DNA from: Stramenopiles sp. TOSAG23-2
Lineage: Eukaryota > Sar
Assembly: GCA_900128395.1 (NCBI GenBank)
Contig: LT649610.1
Coordinates: 1 to 18,293, forward strand
Reading direction: 5' to 3'
DNA length: 18,293 bases
Numbering within the stretch: position 1 is the stretch's first letter; each line of letters opens with the position of its first letter. Shown one piece after another: positions 8,109-17,107 of the stretch. The notes below the pieces were generated by a model. That model was given only the letters and a program-made list of their open reading frames with translations, made no database searches and had not been told where the DNA came from. The translations under genes were made by a program, and so were the position numbers.

Positions 8109-9077
8109 TTACAATTTACTACCTCTAACTATCTCGCCAAACAGTTCATTTGCATGGAATCCAACCCTTCGCTCCTCTGGTACTTTATCAATTGGGATCA
8201 TATTGATTGAATTTGGCATCAGTTTTCGTTCATTAAGTTTAAAACTATCTGCGATGAAATTATAACATTGTATGAGTCGATCAGTGGTGACTGGAATATG
8301 CTGTGCATGTAATCGCACAGCATATTCATGTTTGATCCCATTATCAAACAATACACGATGTATAAATTCAGTTCCAAACATATTACCAAGTTCATCTTCC
8401 ATACCAACTTCTAACATAATTTTTAATTTACTATTTAAAATTGCCTTACGATTATCTCTTGCAAGTGTTGCTGGATTGTATTCTTCAAAATATTTAGTAT
8501 CAATTGGTGTACCATAGAAAACATCCCAATTGGGCCTAGAATACCAGCGTGGAATTGTATGATACGTAAATGCTGGAGGGATACCAGGTTCTTGTGATAC
8601 GCAAGCAATAAATTCATTCGGTGCTCTTAATGCTAATCTTAACGAGCCAAAACCACCCATAGATGCTCCAGTAACGGCAACTCGTTTAAAATCTAAATTT
8701 AATATTCCTTTAAATTCATTTTTTATTTCGTCTCTAAAAGAACCTTTTTCACTAACTGTCAGAAATGTTGTCCATAATTCACTTTTATCATAATAATCCA
8801 TATAATACGTATCTGTTGCCGTAGGAGTTACAATTAAACATGGCTGCAAGGTTTTTTCTATCCAACATCTTTCAAAAAAAGTTTGTAAATCTTTTAATGC
8901 TGTATTATCTTTTCCACCACCATGTAAATAAAATATAATTGGCAATAACGTTTGTGTATTATTAACATTCTTTGGATACAATGCTGAATATGTTATATCT
9001 TTTCCTTGAATATATGGCGATGTAAATGTTTTCACACGGTATATTGATGAGGAGGATGCGTAAGATGATGATGTCAT
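8109..9077 (-). CDS. Esterase D-type alpha/beta hydrolase
   Basis: The 322-residue protein has the esterase D / putative esterase fold (PF00756). PIIFYLHGGGKDN (46-58) is the oxyanion-hole strand and loop. TGASMGGFGSLRLALRAPNEF (136-156) is the nucleophile elbow, with S139 in GxSxG. MLEVGMEDEL (221-230) follows the expected acid strand, with D228 the likely triad acid. HAQHIP (257-262) supplies the catalytic histidine, most likely H260. The family cleaves carboxyl esters and includes S-formylglutathione hydrolases, feruloyl esterases and trehalose mycolyltransferases; the substrate here cannot be named. No signal peptide is visible, so a cytosolic enzyme is likely. The C-terminus past 283 (40 residues) is extra and polar. 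The triad looks complete. The start is the first ATG; the Ser-rich N-terminus is uncertain. Confidence 0.87.
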   Translation of the reverse strand: MTSSSYASSSSIYRVKTFTSPYIQGKDITYSALYPKNVNNTQTLLPIIFYLHGGGKDNTALKDLQTFFERCWIEKTLQPCLIVTPTATDTYYMDYYDKSELWTTFLTVSEKGSFRDEIKNEFKGILNLDFKRVAVTGASMGGFGSLRLALRAPNEFIACVSQEPGIPPAFTYHTIPRWYSRPNWDVFYGTPIDTKYFEEYNPATLARDNRKAILNSKLKIMLEVGMEDELGNMFGTEFIHRVLFDNGIKHEYAVRLHAQHIPVTTDRLIQCYNFIADSFKLNERKLMPNSINMIPIDKVPEERRVGFHANELFGEIVRGSKL

Positions 9078-9465
9078 GATTGTAAATATGCAGTAGATAT
9101 ATATCTGAAAATGGTATAAGCTAGCAAGTTACTTTGTATCCCACGTATCCTTGTATTAAGAAATACTACTCTTTATACCAAAAATCTGCATGATGTTGGC
9201 CACAGTTGGGCACTTGGCTGTGTGGGTTGGATTATATTGGGAAATGAGACATTGAAAATGTACAGAACAATTTGCTTCTACAATGGACACAGCAGGGATT
9301 AAAAAATGTGCAAGAAAAGTCTAAAAAATCACCACCACGTACCGCGCGCGTGGCAATTAAATTCATTAAAATACAACTATACCAGTATATTAAATATAAT
9401 GTATTTCTTAGAAATTATTACATGATTTTTATTTTATATATATTACATATTTCTTTCTTTCTTTT
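9078..9465. promoter_or_regulatory. Upstream region of the esterase gene
   Basis: 388 bases between minus-strand genes. It includes GCTAGC at 9120-9125, 43 bases before the esterase start codon. The GC-richer patch 9185-9235 (TTGGCCACAG...CTGTGTGGG) could form an imperfect stem. No gene is supported; the plus-strand frame at 9272-9490 begins with TTG and has no domain. Confidence 0.4.
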
Positions 9466-10044
9466 TTACATTTCTTTACCTCTTCTATAACTAATATAGC
9501 TTGTCCATAATAAAGAATAAACACCAACAAATGGTACACGATAATGAAAAGGCATAAAGGCAAAATTAATTAAATAAGCAGGTACTCCAGCTTTCCATAA
9601 GGCTGGCATGTCAGTTGTAAAATTTCGTTGATATGCATTAAATGCATCATTGGCTGTTCCACCTTGTATTTGTATTTTTGTTTGATAAAAGAATGGAAAA
9701 TAAAAAAATGGTTCCCATATTAACATATCAAGAGATACTTGTTTCAATACATCTCGTTGTCCATTGAAATCTTTTAATTTATCTCGAAATGGTTTAGCTG
9801 CAAATTTTTCAGCACGTGGAAACATGCTTCCAAATACTTTTACATAAACACCATATTGCGCTGCACCTAAAAACCATGCTCCAAAGACCCAAAAAGCTAA
9901 ATTCCGCTTCCAATCAAATTCATCTTCCTTTTCAATATACGTTTGCACTAAATAATCTGCTAATCCTGTTTTAAATGATGTAAATGAGACAGAAAAAAAT
10001 AATGGATGTTTCTTTGGAAATTCAATAATTTTTAATTTGTTCAT
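9466..10044 (-). CDS. Mpv17/PMP22-family membrane protein
   Basis: The 192-residue protein belongs to the Mpv17/PMP22 family of four-helix organelle membrane proteins (mitochondrial inner membrane or peroxisome; Mpv17 is a channel linked to mitochondrial DNA maintenance). It starts with the typical hydrophilic lead KKHPLFFSVSFTSFKTGLADYLVQ (11-34), in which GLADYLVQ is the family's G-x-x-D signature. DWKRNLAFWVFGAWFLGAAQYGVYV (44-68) is the second conserved block. The C-terminal block PAYLINFAFMPFHYRVPFVGVYSLLWTSYIS (155-185) matches the diagnostic NF-x-x-x-P...W-x-x-Y-S ending. Length is normal for the family (about 175-200). The C-terminus RRGKEM carries no peroxisomal SKL signal. The branch looks like the protist/algal type rather than animal Mpv17, a judgement by memory of the family only. 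Confidence 0.87.
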   Translation of the reverse strand: MNKLKIIEFPKKHPLFFSVSFTSFKTGLADYLVQTYIEKEDEFDWKRNLAFWVFGAWFLGAAQYGVYVKVFGSMFPRAEKFAAKPFRDKLKDFNGQRDVLKQVSLDMLIWEPFFYFPFFYQTKIQIQGGTANDAFNAYQRNFTTDMPALWKAGVPAYLINFAFMPFHYRVPFVGVYSLLWTSYISYRRGKEM

Positions 10045-10615
10045 TTTTTTGTTTTCAATTTATATATATATATATATATATATATTTATCAAGCTAGCTA
10101 TATACACAATTTATGATTGATTATACGATTAATACATCATAGTGTTTTACCTGTTTTTCTCTTATTATTACTATTATTATTATTATTACAAAAATGATGA
10201 TGTTGCTGCAAGATATATATATATATGTTGATGAATATGTATAAGTTGTGTTCTATACACAATGTTCACACATCGTATATATATAATATAATAACTGTGG
10301 TGTATTAATATATTTTTAACACATTTTCCTTTTTTTTTTAAGGAAATGTTAATATTATTTTCAAATTTCACTGACTCTAATGCTATTCTTATACTATCAT
10401 TTATTTTACATTCCTCAAAATCAAAGAGCTAGAAAAAACAAAACCGTTATTACTTCACGTTTTACAAAAAGTAAAACATGTTCCATCCACACATCTATAC
10501 TACATCCACACATACAAGAATAAACTGCCAATCAATACAAACACGTTGAAACCATATTCATAAAAACAAGAAACAACCAAAATAACAAAAAAATTAATTA
10601 TATTACTAATATAAA
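10045..10615. promoter_or_regulatory. Divergent promoter region between Mpv17-type and MORN genes
   Basis: 571 bases between divergent starts. Immediately upstream of the Mpv17-type gene are a perfect TA repeat (10060-10085) and GCTAGC (10093-10098). A second run of TAT and TTA/ATT trinucleotides spans 10164-10188. On the MORN side there are C/A-rich ACATCCACACAT sequences (about 10484-10516). No gene is supported here. Confidence 0.45.
10060..10085. repeat. TA dinucleotide microsatellite
   Basis: Thirteen TA units in the 5' flank of the Mpv17-type gene, ending 16 bases upstream of its start codon. Confidence 0.95.
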
Positions 10616-11956
10616 ATGTATCGTGGTCAAGTTCTTGTACCTGGAACAACAATAAGGCATGGAAATGGTGAATATACATATTCAAATAAATGTTTTAAAT
10701 ATGAAGGGCAATATGAAAATGGTATGAAACATGGTAAAGGAATCATGCATTTACCAAATGGATCCTCGTATGAAGGAGATTTTAAGAATGGGGAAATGAC
10801 TGGAACAGGTTTAAGACGTTGGGCAGATGGTACCACATATTCTGGATCTTTTAAAATGGGTGAAATGAATGGACAAGGGATTTGGATTAGTCCATCTGGT
10901 GATCAATACGATGGTGAATTTGTTGATAATAAAAGACATGGTGAAGGTGAATTAACGTTATCAGCAAAAGGTACAGTTTATCAAGGTACATTTGTGAATC
11001 ATAAATACCATGGCAATGGTATCATCGTATTTGACGATAATACATACAGTAGTAAAAAAGATAATTTCAATTCAAATCCAGAACAAGGCATTAAGCAATT
11101 CGAAGGTAATTTTAACAAGAATGAAATTGATGGAAATGGAAAAATGATTTACAAAGATAATTCCCAATACGTAGGAAAATGGGTGAACGGACGTAGGGAA
11201 GGTCCAAGTGAATTTGTTGGCAAGGAAGGTAGTCGATTTCAATACAAAGGTAATTATGAAAATGGTATTCCAACAGAAACAGCATCAAAAATGAAATTAA
11301 TTGATATCTCAGATGAATGGTCCCCACCAGATGAAGAAGAATTGAAAGAATTACCATCGAATGAGAAATGGAGATCTGAATGTGCAATAGAAATGCCACG
11401 ACAAGACGAAGAGGAATCAGACGACGACGAAGATGATAATGAAAAGAAACCGAAAGCGGAATATATGCCTGCATTTATCATACCAGATAAAATAAAAGTA
11501 CAAATTGTAGACGAAGAGAGCGGAGAATGCGCTAAATCAGAAAGTGGCCGTAAAGTTTCCCTATCCATACATCCAATTGTTGATAATGATGATGATGAAA
11601 AAGGCGAAAAAACGTATGATGATAAAATAGCAATAAACGAACCTATTTCTTTTTATTTAAAAGAACAAGTAAAGAAAAATAAATTCAAATATACAGAAAA
11701 GAAATCTATTATTGGTTTCGTAAATGAAAAAAATACAATTACATTTAACGGTTTATCAATGCCACAAGAATGTGATGATGGTGAATATGTTATTGTTGTA
11801 ACAGATATTGATAATCAAATCAATTTTAATGATGATCTTGATATTTATCAATCCTTGCCAGTTTTTCATGCAGTTCATTTATATGCCGGTGTTAGTAATC
11901 CAAAGGCAAAGAAAGGTGGTGGTGGGAAAGGAAAAAAAAAGAAGAAGAAGAAGTGA
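10616..11956 (+). CDS. MORN-repeat protein with C-terminal beta-sandwich-like domain
   Basis: A 446-residue protein. Residues 29-220 hold about seven or eight MORN repeats, e.g. YEGQYENGMKHGKG (29-42), YEGDFKNGEMTGTG (52-65), YSGSFKMGEMNGQG (75-88), YDGEFVDNKRHGEG (98-111), YQGTFVNHKYHGNG (122-135), FEGNFNKNEIDGNG (162-175) and YVGKWVNGRREG (185-196). The first unit (2-24) is degenerate. MORN repeats form a rod that binds lipids or membranes and often scaffolds flagellar or membrane structures. A charged linker follows (236-282, with EEESDDDEDD at 265-274). Residues 288-398 read like one beta-sandwich: IKVQIVDEESGE (293-304), VSLSIHP, then TITFNGLSM (374-382) and GEYVIVVTD (389-397). This resembles Ig-like or invasin-type modules. 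The tail GGGGKGKKKKKKK is extremely basic. It is divergent from the Mpv17-type gene. Confidence 0.88.
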   Translation: MYRGQVLVPGTTIRHGNGEYTYSNKCFKYEGQYENGMKHGKGIMHLPNGSSYEGDFKNGEMTGTGLRRWADGTTYSGSFKMGEMNGQGIWISPSGDQYDGEFVDNKRHGEGELTLSAKGTVYQGTFVNHKYHGNGIIVFDDNTYSSKKDNFNSNPEQGIKQFEGNFNKNEIDGNGKMIYKDNSQYVGKWVNGRREGPSEFVGKEGSRFQYKGNYENGIPTETASKMKLIDISDEWSPPDEEELKELPSNEKWRSECAIEMPRQDEEESDDDEDDNEKKPKAEYMPAFIIPDKIKVQIVDEESGECAKSESGRKVSLSIHPIVDNDDDEKGEKTYDDKIAINEPISFYLKEQVKKNKFKYTEKKSIIGFVNEKNTITFNGLSMPQECDDGEYVIVVTDIDNQINFNDDLDIYQSLPVFHAVHLYAGVSNPKAKKGGGGKGKKKKKKK

Positions 11957-12357
11957 AACACGCACACTACTTTAGAAAAAGTAGAAAGGAGAAAAAGGAG
12001 AGAGAGAGAGAGAATATTACACCCACTAAAACGCACAGCATGTGACTCTCCTCTTTTTTGTGTTTGTGGGGGAATGTTTTTTTTATCTTCTTTCTGTTTT
12101 CATAAAAATGAGATACACATTTTTATCAGTGTTAAAGGATTATTTTATTTTTTTTATAGATATAACATGATGGTTAAAATCTAAGTTATAATAATTTTAC
12201 TTCTCGTGCGGTAAATAATATGCTCAATACTCAATCTCAAGACTCAAGAATAATATTCGATCCTAATATAGTGAAGCTCTAATGCAAAATTTATTAAATA
12301 TATTTAAATATCATATAATTTACTCGTGATATTATGATCTGGTACCACCGTCCAAGA
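11957..12357. other. Convergent 3' flanks with purine tract
   Basis: 401 bases between the convergent MORN and TLC genes. It begins with a long purine tract, including (GA) repeats at 11999-12013, and is followed by T-rich and AT-rich sequence. No gene is supported; antisense frames overlapping the TLC gene are shadows. Confidence 0.5.
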
Positions 12358-13134
12358 TCACTTCTGTTTCTTCCCTTTCTCTTCTTGTAAAAACGAAAAA
12401 AAACTATGCAGCGCAGCTTTTTGTCGCAATAAAACAATTGCACTGCTTTGAAATAAAAACCAATATCGAAAATGTGGTGATTCAAACCTACCAGGTTGTA
12501 TAAAACAAATTTCATAAACAAACCAAATTCCAATAATATGACCAACTGTAAATACAATTAAATTTATAGTTTCAAACATAAATTCTAAGGAGAATCGATC
12601 ATTTTTATTACTATTATTACTTTTATTGTTCTTATTATTCTTGAACAACATTTGAATCACTTGCGTTAGATTCATTGTAAAGCTACCTACTTCTAAACAC
12701 ATAATACCAAGTAAATAAATATCTAATGAATCGCTTTCATATAAAAAGAATAATGTTGTATTAAAACCACCAATATGATGTAATAATAAATCCCAGTTGG
12801 GCCAACAATTTTCCAATGTAGTTATCATATATGCGATAATTTGATATGATAATATATATGAATATGGTGAATAACCATTTTCCACACTTGAATTGAATAT
12901 TTTCTTGCTTTGAAAATTATAATGTGAACCAATTAATAATCCAGACGGAATAAAAATACAGGATTGTATAACCATAGATTGAAGAAAGCACCAATATTTT
13001 GAATTATGAGACCCAAATGATTTTCCATAAATTGTATGATTTTTTAAATATGTTGCTAATAATCGATTTATAATAAAATGAATGATTATTGTATACAATA
13101 ACTCGCTATTCAATACATTATATTCTGCTTTCAT
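12358..13134 (-). CDS. TLC-domain (TRAM-LAG1-CLN8) multispan membrane protein
   Basis: The 258-residue protein has about six membrane segments and the pattern of the TLC domain, a family that includes ceramide synthases, CLN8 and TMEM56-like (TLCD) proteins of the ER. SYQIIAYMITTLENCW (96-111) is followed by WDLLLHHIGG (114-123), with the diagnostic paired histidines H119-H120. LLGIMCLEVGSFTMNLTQ (141-158) matches the E-x-S-x-x-x-L/N block. An Asn/Lys/Ser loop (164-180) is inserted before the last two segments. The protein ends KGKKQK, whose last four residues fit the KKxx dilysine ER-retrieval signal. No acyl-CoA-dependent ceramide synthase motif is complete, so a TLCD/TMEM56-like lipid-related role is more likely than a synthase. 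The ATG at 13132-13134 gives a sensible N-terminus. Confidence 0.78.
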   Translation of the reverse strand: MKAEYNVLNSELLYTIIIHFIINRLLATYLKNHTIYGKSFGSHNSKYWCFLQSMVIQSCIFIPSGLLIGSHYNFQSKKIFNSSVENGYSPYSYILSYQIIAYMITTLENCWPNWDLLLHHIGGFNTTLFFLYESDSLDIYLLGIMCLEVGSFTMNLTQVIQMLFKNNKNNKSNNSNKNDRFSLEFMFETINLIVFTVGHIIGIWFVYEICFIQPGRFESPHFRYWFLFQSSAIVLLRQKAALHSFFSFLQEEKGKKQK

Positions 13135-13491
13135 TTTGAATGTCGAACTATTCTTTTGTTATAGATATATATTTTACATTCAATTCTCTACTGCTTCTTG
13201 TAAAAAAGATTACCAGCACCTATCCAATAATATATAATAGAATCGCGGGATTTCTGGTGGTTTCCTTGATGATTGAGTCGCTAATGCCAGTTATAGCTGT
13301 CGAGATTTTTAAGGGAGGAGAATTTTCAAGACCAAATATGTTAATGTAGCCAGGGTTTGTGTGCCAGTGTGCTTTTTTAAGGCGTCTATTCTAGATCTAT
13401 ACTGGTTGCACTAATAGGTTTTTTACTGATTAAAATATAGAGCGACTCACGACACACACACACACACATTTTTCTTTTTAAATCTATATTT
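13135..13491. promoter_or_regulatory. Upstream region of the TLC gene
   Basis: 357 bases. A 69-codon plus-strand frame begins with ATG at 13140, only five bases from the TLC start codon. It has two hydrophobic stretches but no recognisable domain. I treat it as an accident in the promoter or 5' untranslated region. The 3' end holds an AC microsatellite (13452-13468). Confidence 0.35.
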
Positions 13492-13977
13492 TTACAACCT
13501 CGAAATATAATCGATCCCATCATATTCAATATCGTAATTAGGTTCTTGTTTTAATGTGCCAATATTATCAATCGGTGCTTGATTGCTTACTGGACTAAAT
13601 TGACAATCGTATAAATATAATTCACCTTCATTTAATATGACTGTCCCATTTGTATTTGTATCAACACTATTTACAAACGTACAATGGTTTAAATACCCTT
13701 TTGAGACGCCACCATCAAAATGTAATGCACCTTTTCCATCCATAAAATTAATACTATTTGCATACAATGTACCAGATACTCTTAAAATAGGACTTATTTT
13801 GTTATTACTAGAAATCGTTGCTTCACCACGATAGCTATGTAAATGAACCGTTAATCCTTCTCGTGTGTTCTCTTTACTTGTTCTTCCTGTATATATATTA
13901 TATATGAGGAGATGAACGAATATAAATGTGTGTAATTTTAGTCCATTCGAGTTTAGTACAGCAGGTAAATAGCATTA
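13492..13977 (-). pseudogene. Fragment resembling a parallel beta-helix repeat protein
   Basis: The minus-strand frame is open from 13977 to the TAA at 13492, but the only ATG inside is at 13741-13743; upstream codons include no ATG. The protein-like part begins around 13888 (GRTSKENTREGLTVHLHSYRG). It continues with VSGTLYANSINFMDGKGAL, NHCTFVNS and TVILNEGELYLYDCQF. This alternation of short strands with Asn, Cys and Gly turns recalls right-handed parallel beta-helix or polymorphic-membrane-protein repeats, usually found in large cell-surface proteins. A TATATATACAG at 13888-13898 could be a splice acceptor, which would make this a last exon. However, the roughly 1 kb upstream shows no other coding sequence. 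I favour a 5'-truncated remnant; a terminal exon of a gene with long introns is the alternative. Confidence 0.45.
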
Positions 13978-14985
13978 GATATTTCGATTTTGTCACACTA
14001 GAAAGAAGGAAATATCGAAATCCAGGAAATCTAAATTTATCTTTACAGGTTTCGTCTTAACTCATCATCATAGAGGCCGTTTTAATATTATTATTCAACT
14101 TTTTCGTTGCTTGCCTTATTAGGGCTTGAGTTTAAGAGTTTAGGCAAGCCCAGCAAGTTAGCATAGGCATACCAGGCTATATATAGCTACCTCCTATCAA
14201 GCCCAGCAAGTTAGCATAGGCATACCAGGCTATATATAGCTACCTCCTATCCGGTAAAATGATGCGAAGTTATATTTCCGCCCAGCCCTCTTCTCTCAAC
14301 TTGCACTTTATATATTTATAATATTATATCCTACACACACTAGCTCTAGTATTAATGCCAATGTGTATGAACATGTGATGTTACATTATATATAATCATT
14401 TCTATTTTTTTGGATAATCATTTACAACAATAGTTATATTCTTCATAAATATAATACCGAAATTCCATAGATATTTATATTATACCGACCTTGCGTATTT
14501 TCATTTTTTTTATGAAGCGTACTTCTATACTCTCGAAAGAATTAAATTAAACCAAAAGCCACCAAATATTAATATATGTATGATATATATTCTATCTCAC
14601 AGTATGTGTCAATAACTCCCATAAATATCACAGGAGTTACTCTGAAGTGAGGTACAGTATATATATAAATAAACCTTTGTTGAATGAAAAATGGGCATAT
14701 CATGTACGATGGTGTTAAAAAAAAATACGACCAACGTAATTTTTTTAATATTTTTTTTTAATTTTTTTATTTTTTTATTATATCGAATTATATTAATTAA
14801 ATAAATTATTTAAAATTTATTTTTATTGGAGAAGATTCCCTTGAAAATTAAGTGTGCCGCCGTATAATCAAACACACTTCTTTCAAATCAAAAATTGAGT
14901 TTCTTTTTGTACTCCAGGTACTCTTCCAGTAACACCCAACCTCTCTCTCCACACATACACATTGTACGGACACGTTTTCTATTTT
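13978..14985. other. Long non-coding stretch with tandem duplication and AT-rich core
   Basis: About 1 kb without a supportable gene. It holds an inverted-repeat cluster (14109-14151), a perfect 53-base tandem duplication (14145-14250), a 7-base hairpin TAACTCC/GGAGTTA (14613-14639), and a T/A homopolymer-rich core (14718-14829) that is almost free of G and C. It ends as the 3' flank of the thiolase-like gene. Confidence 0.6.
14145..14250. repeat. Perfect 53-base tandem duplication
   Basis: Copies at 14145-14197 and 14198-14250 are identical. Each starts CAAGCCCAGCAAGTTAGC and ends AGCTACCTCCTAT. No third copy is adjacent. The identity implies a recent duplication or active homogenisation. 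The unit is GC-richer than its surroundings. Confidence 0.95.
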
Positions 14986-16703
14986 TTATAATCTTGCATT
15001 ACCACCACCATTCAACTCTGCATATATTTGATCGATCTTTCTATTTCCTCTTCTCCCAAATGGAATTTCACCACCTGGACTAATGGCAACAGTATCACCA
15101 ATTCGATCTCCAGCAAGCAACCAATTATTTAATGCCATATCACCAGGTTTACTATTTGCTATAAATCGCTTACCTTTATCTGGACCATCTACCATTTGCC
15201 CAACGATAACAGCTGTTTCTGCGCCTTGACGGCCGTAACGTACCGTCCATGTTAAAATTTCACCAGTACCAGTTGGTTTATATGCTATTTGATCAAATGG
15301 CATTTGATAATCGCCTTGGTAATCATCATAATGACGTCTGGAATATGTTTTTGCTGGTGGATTGGTTGAATAAATACCAACACTATGTTCCGTTAACCAA
15401 CCACCGTTGGCACCAACACAACCAAATTTGCCACGGAATGAATTTGTACGTAATTTTTCAACAATAGCACACAATCCATGTCCAGAATAATTACTTCCAG
15501 GACCACCATGATATGGCAATCCACCAGTAGCAGTCATCCTTGAAACATCATCTTTATTTGGATGCAAACCAACACATTTACATGCTTGCTCTACAGCAAT
15601 TGGAAAACATGAATAAAAATCAAAAACAGCAATCTTTGATTGATCTGGTACATCACCTAAACCAGCACTTCGAAATGCTTCATTATATGCAACTTGCATG
15701 GAATCACTTTTATGCAAATGATGACGCAATGCCAATGAGTTGGCATCAAATCCATCACCACTACCATGTATAAAGACCAATTTATCTTCACTAATACCAC
15801 GACGCTCTGCTTCTGCCCATGACATTAAAATGGCACAACTTGACATATCAATTTCATCACGTGCACATAACCATTTACGATATGGATATCCAATAATACG
15901 ATTATCCTTTGACGGTGTCATCAAAAATTCCTTTGTTTTCTCCGTTGGATACCATGAATGTTGTGGTTGAGAAGCAGCAACTACACTAAACCGTGAAAAT
16001 AAATCACATATATATGGCAAATGTTCATCCGCAGTTCTGCCTAAGCTATGAGCATATGCATTTTCAAATAATGGATAAATGTACAACGCCATCCCACACT
16101 ACTATTGCCTGCAATATGATGAAATTGCGATAATGTCACATCATTTTCTCTTGGATCCTTTTCTTCCGGTTTTGGATGTTGATTGATAATTTTTGGTCCT
16201 GTTTTTGGATTATTATTTGGATTATTGCCCCAACCTAGATCGAGCAATACATCTTTCTTTCCACTCCGTGTAGCACGATCAAAACTTCCATTAACCTCCG
16301 TTCCACCTACTAATACAGGTCCTTGTGGCATAGTTCCATTAGCAATCATTTCACTAAATGTACTCATCATATATTGAGGTCCATTACCACCATGCTCTGA
16401 TCGCACACAAAATTTATCTTCAGGATTTGCACCAATTTCATTTGCAACTGAACGTGTGTAATTAACAAATGGTTTTCCCCCATAAACTCCACGCCATCTC
16501 ATCTCTAAAAACATACCAGGTGCTCCTAAACATACGACATCTTTCAATAATTGGTCTGGATTTGCAACACCAGTATCATGCGCAGCTATTTTAGCAGCTT
16601 CCGCATACATTCCTTGTGGCGTTTTACATTGTTCTATAACCAAATTTTTATCTTGTGTATATCTTCCTACCCCAACAATCACAGCTTGCCTTTCTTTGTC
16701 CAT
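14986..16703 (-). pseudogene. Thiolase-like protein (acetyl-CoA acetyltransferase-like) with one frameshift
   Basis: Two overlapping minus-strand frames together encode one thiolase-like protein of about 570 residues. The 5' frame (16703 to about 16093) starts MDKERQAVIVGVGRYTQ. It carries RSEHGGNGPQYMMSTFSEMI (101-120) and VLVGGTEVNGSF (130-141). The 3' frame resumes at YPLFENAYAHSLGRTADEHL, then has CFPIAVEQACKCVGL, TATGGLPYHGGPGSNYSGHG and the extra C-terminal domain (TGEILTWTVRYGR...GGEIPFGRR) of type-1 thiolase-like proteins. The break lies at a CCC run (GGG in the coding sense, 16093-16095); one extra base there would restore a single frame. No GT-AG intron fits such a short gap. No thiolase nucleophile Cys is visible at the expected N-terminal site, as is usual in this branch. 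Either a fresh inactivating indel, an assembly or sequencing error, or a programmed frameshift. Confidence 0.82.
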
Positions 16704-17107
16704 TCTTTCAAATTGTAGTAATTTTATTGATTCATTTCTTTAAATGTGTATATATCTTCTTATACTCTTTCCGGTTTCTTCCATTTGTAGTCTTTCTATT
16801 ATTAATTTGAAGATGGCGCGTTGGACTAAGTCGATTTTATTATTTTCTATCTCTCATCTTATATTATTCCAGGTTTTTTAAGGTGTGTGCGTGTTCTCAC
16901 AATTGGGAGCTAGCTACCAGGCGTATACCATGCGGTGGTACTGTGCAGGTACATAGCACTAGATACACTAGATTATATTAGCTGTTGAATGTTGTTGTGA
17001 GAGTATTTTTAGCTGATAAGATCCAATCTGTGAAAAACGTTATAAAAATAGAACATAAAATTATTTATCAAGTGATGATTGATTAAAATATCATACTATC
17101 TAAAAAG

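Noticed and set aside
11112-11568. Two antisense frames of 104-120 codons inside the MORN gene
   Set aside because: Serine/leucine-rich shadows of the acidic and MORN-coding sequence; the plus-strand gene explains the DNA fully.
13140-13349. 69-codon ATG frame five bases from the TLC start codon
   Set aside because: It fills the expected TLC promoter and 5' untranslated region, has no recognisable domain, and is no longer than chance frames in this AT-rich sequence.
15249-15970. Several plus-strand frames of 72-77 codons opposite the thiolase-like gene
   Set aside because: His/Gln-rich shadows of conserved thiolase codons on the other strand.
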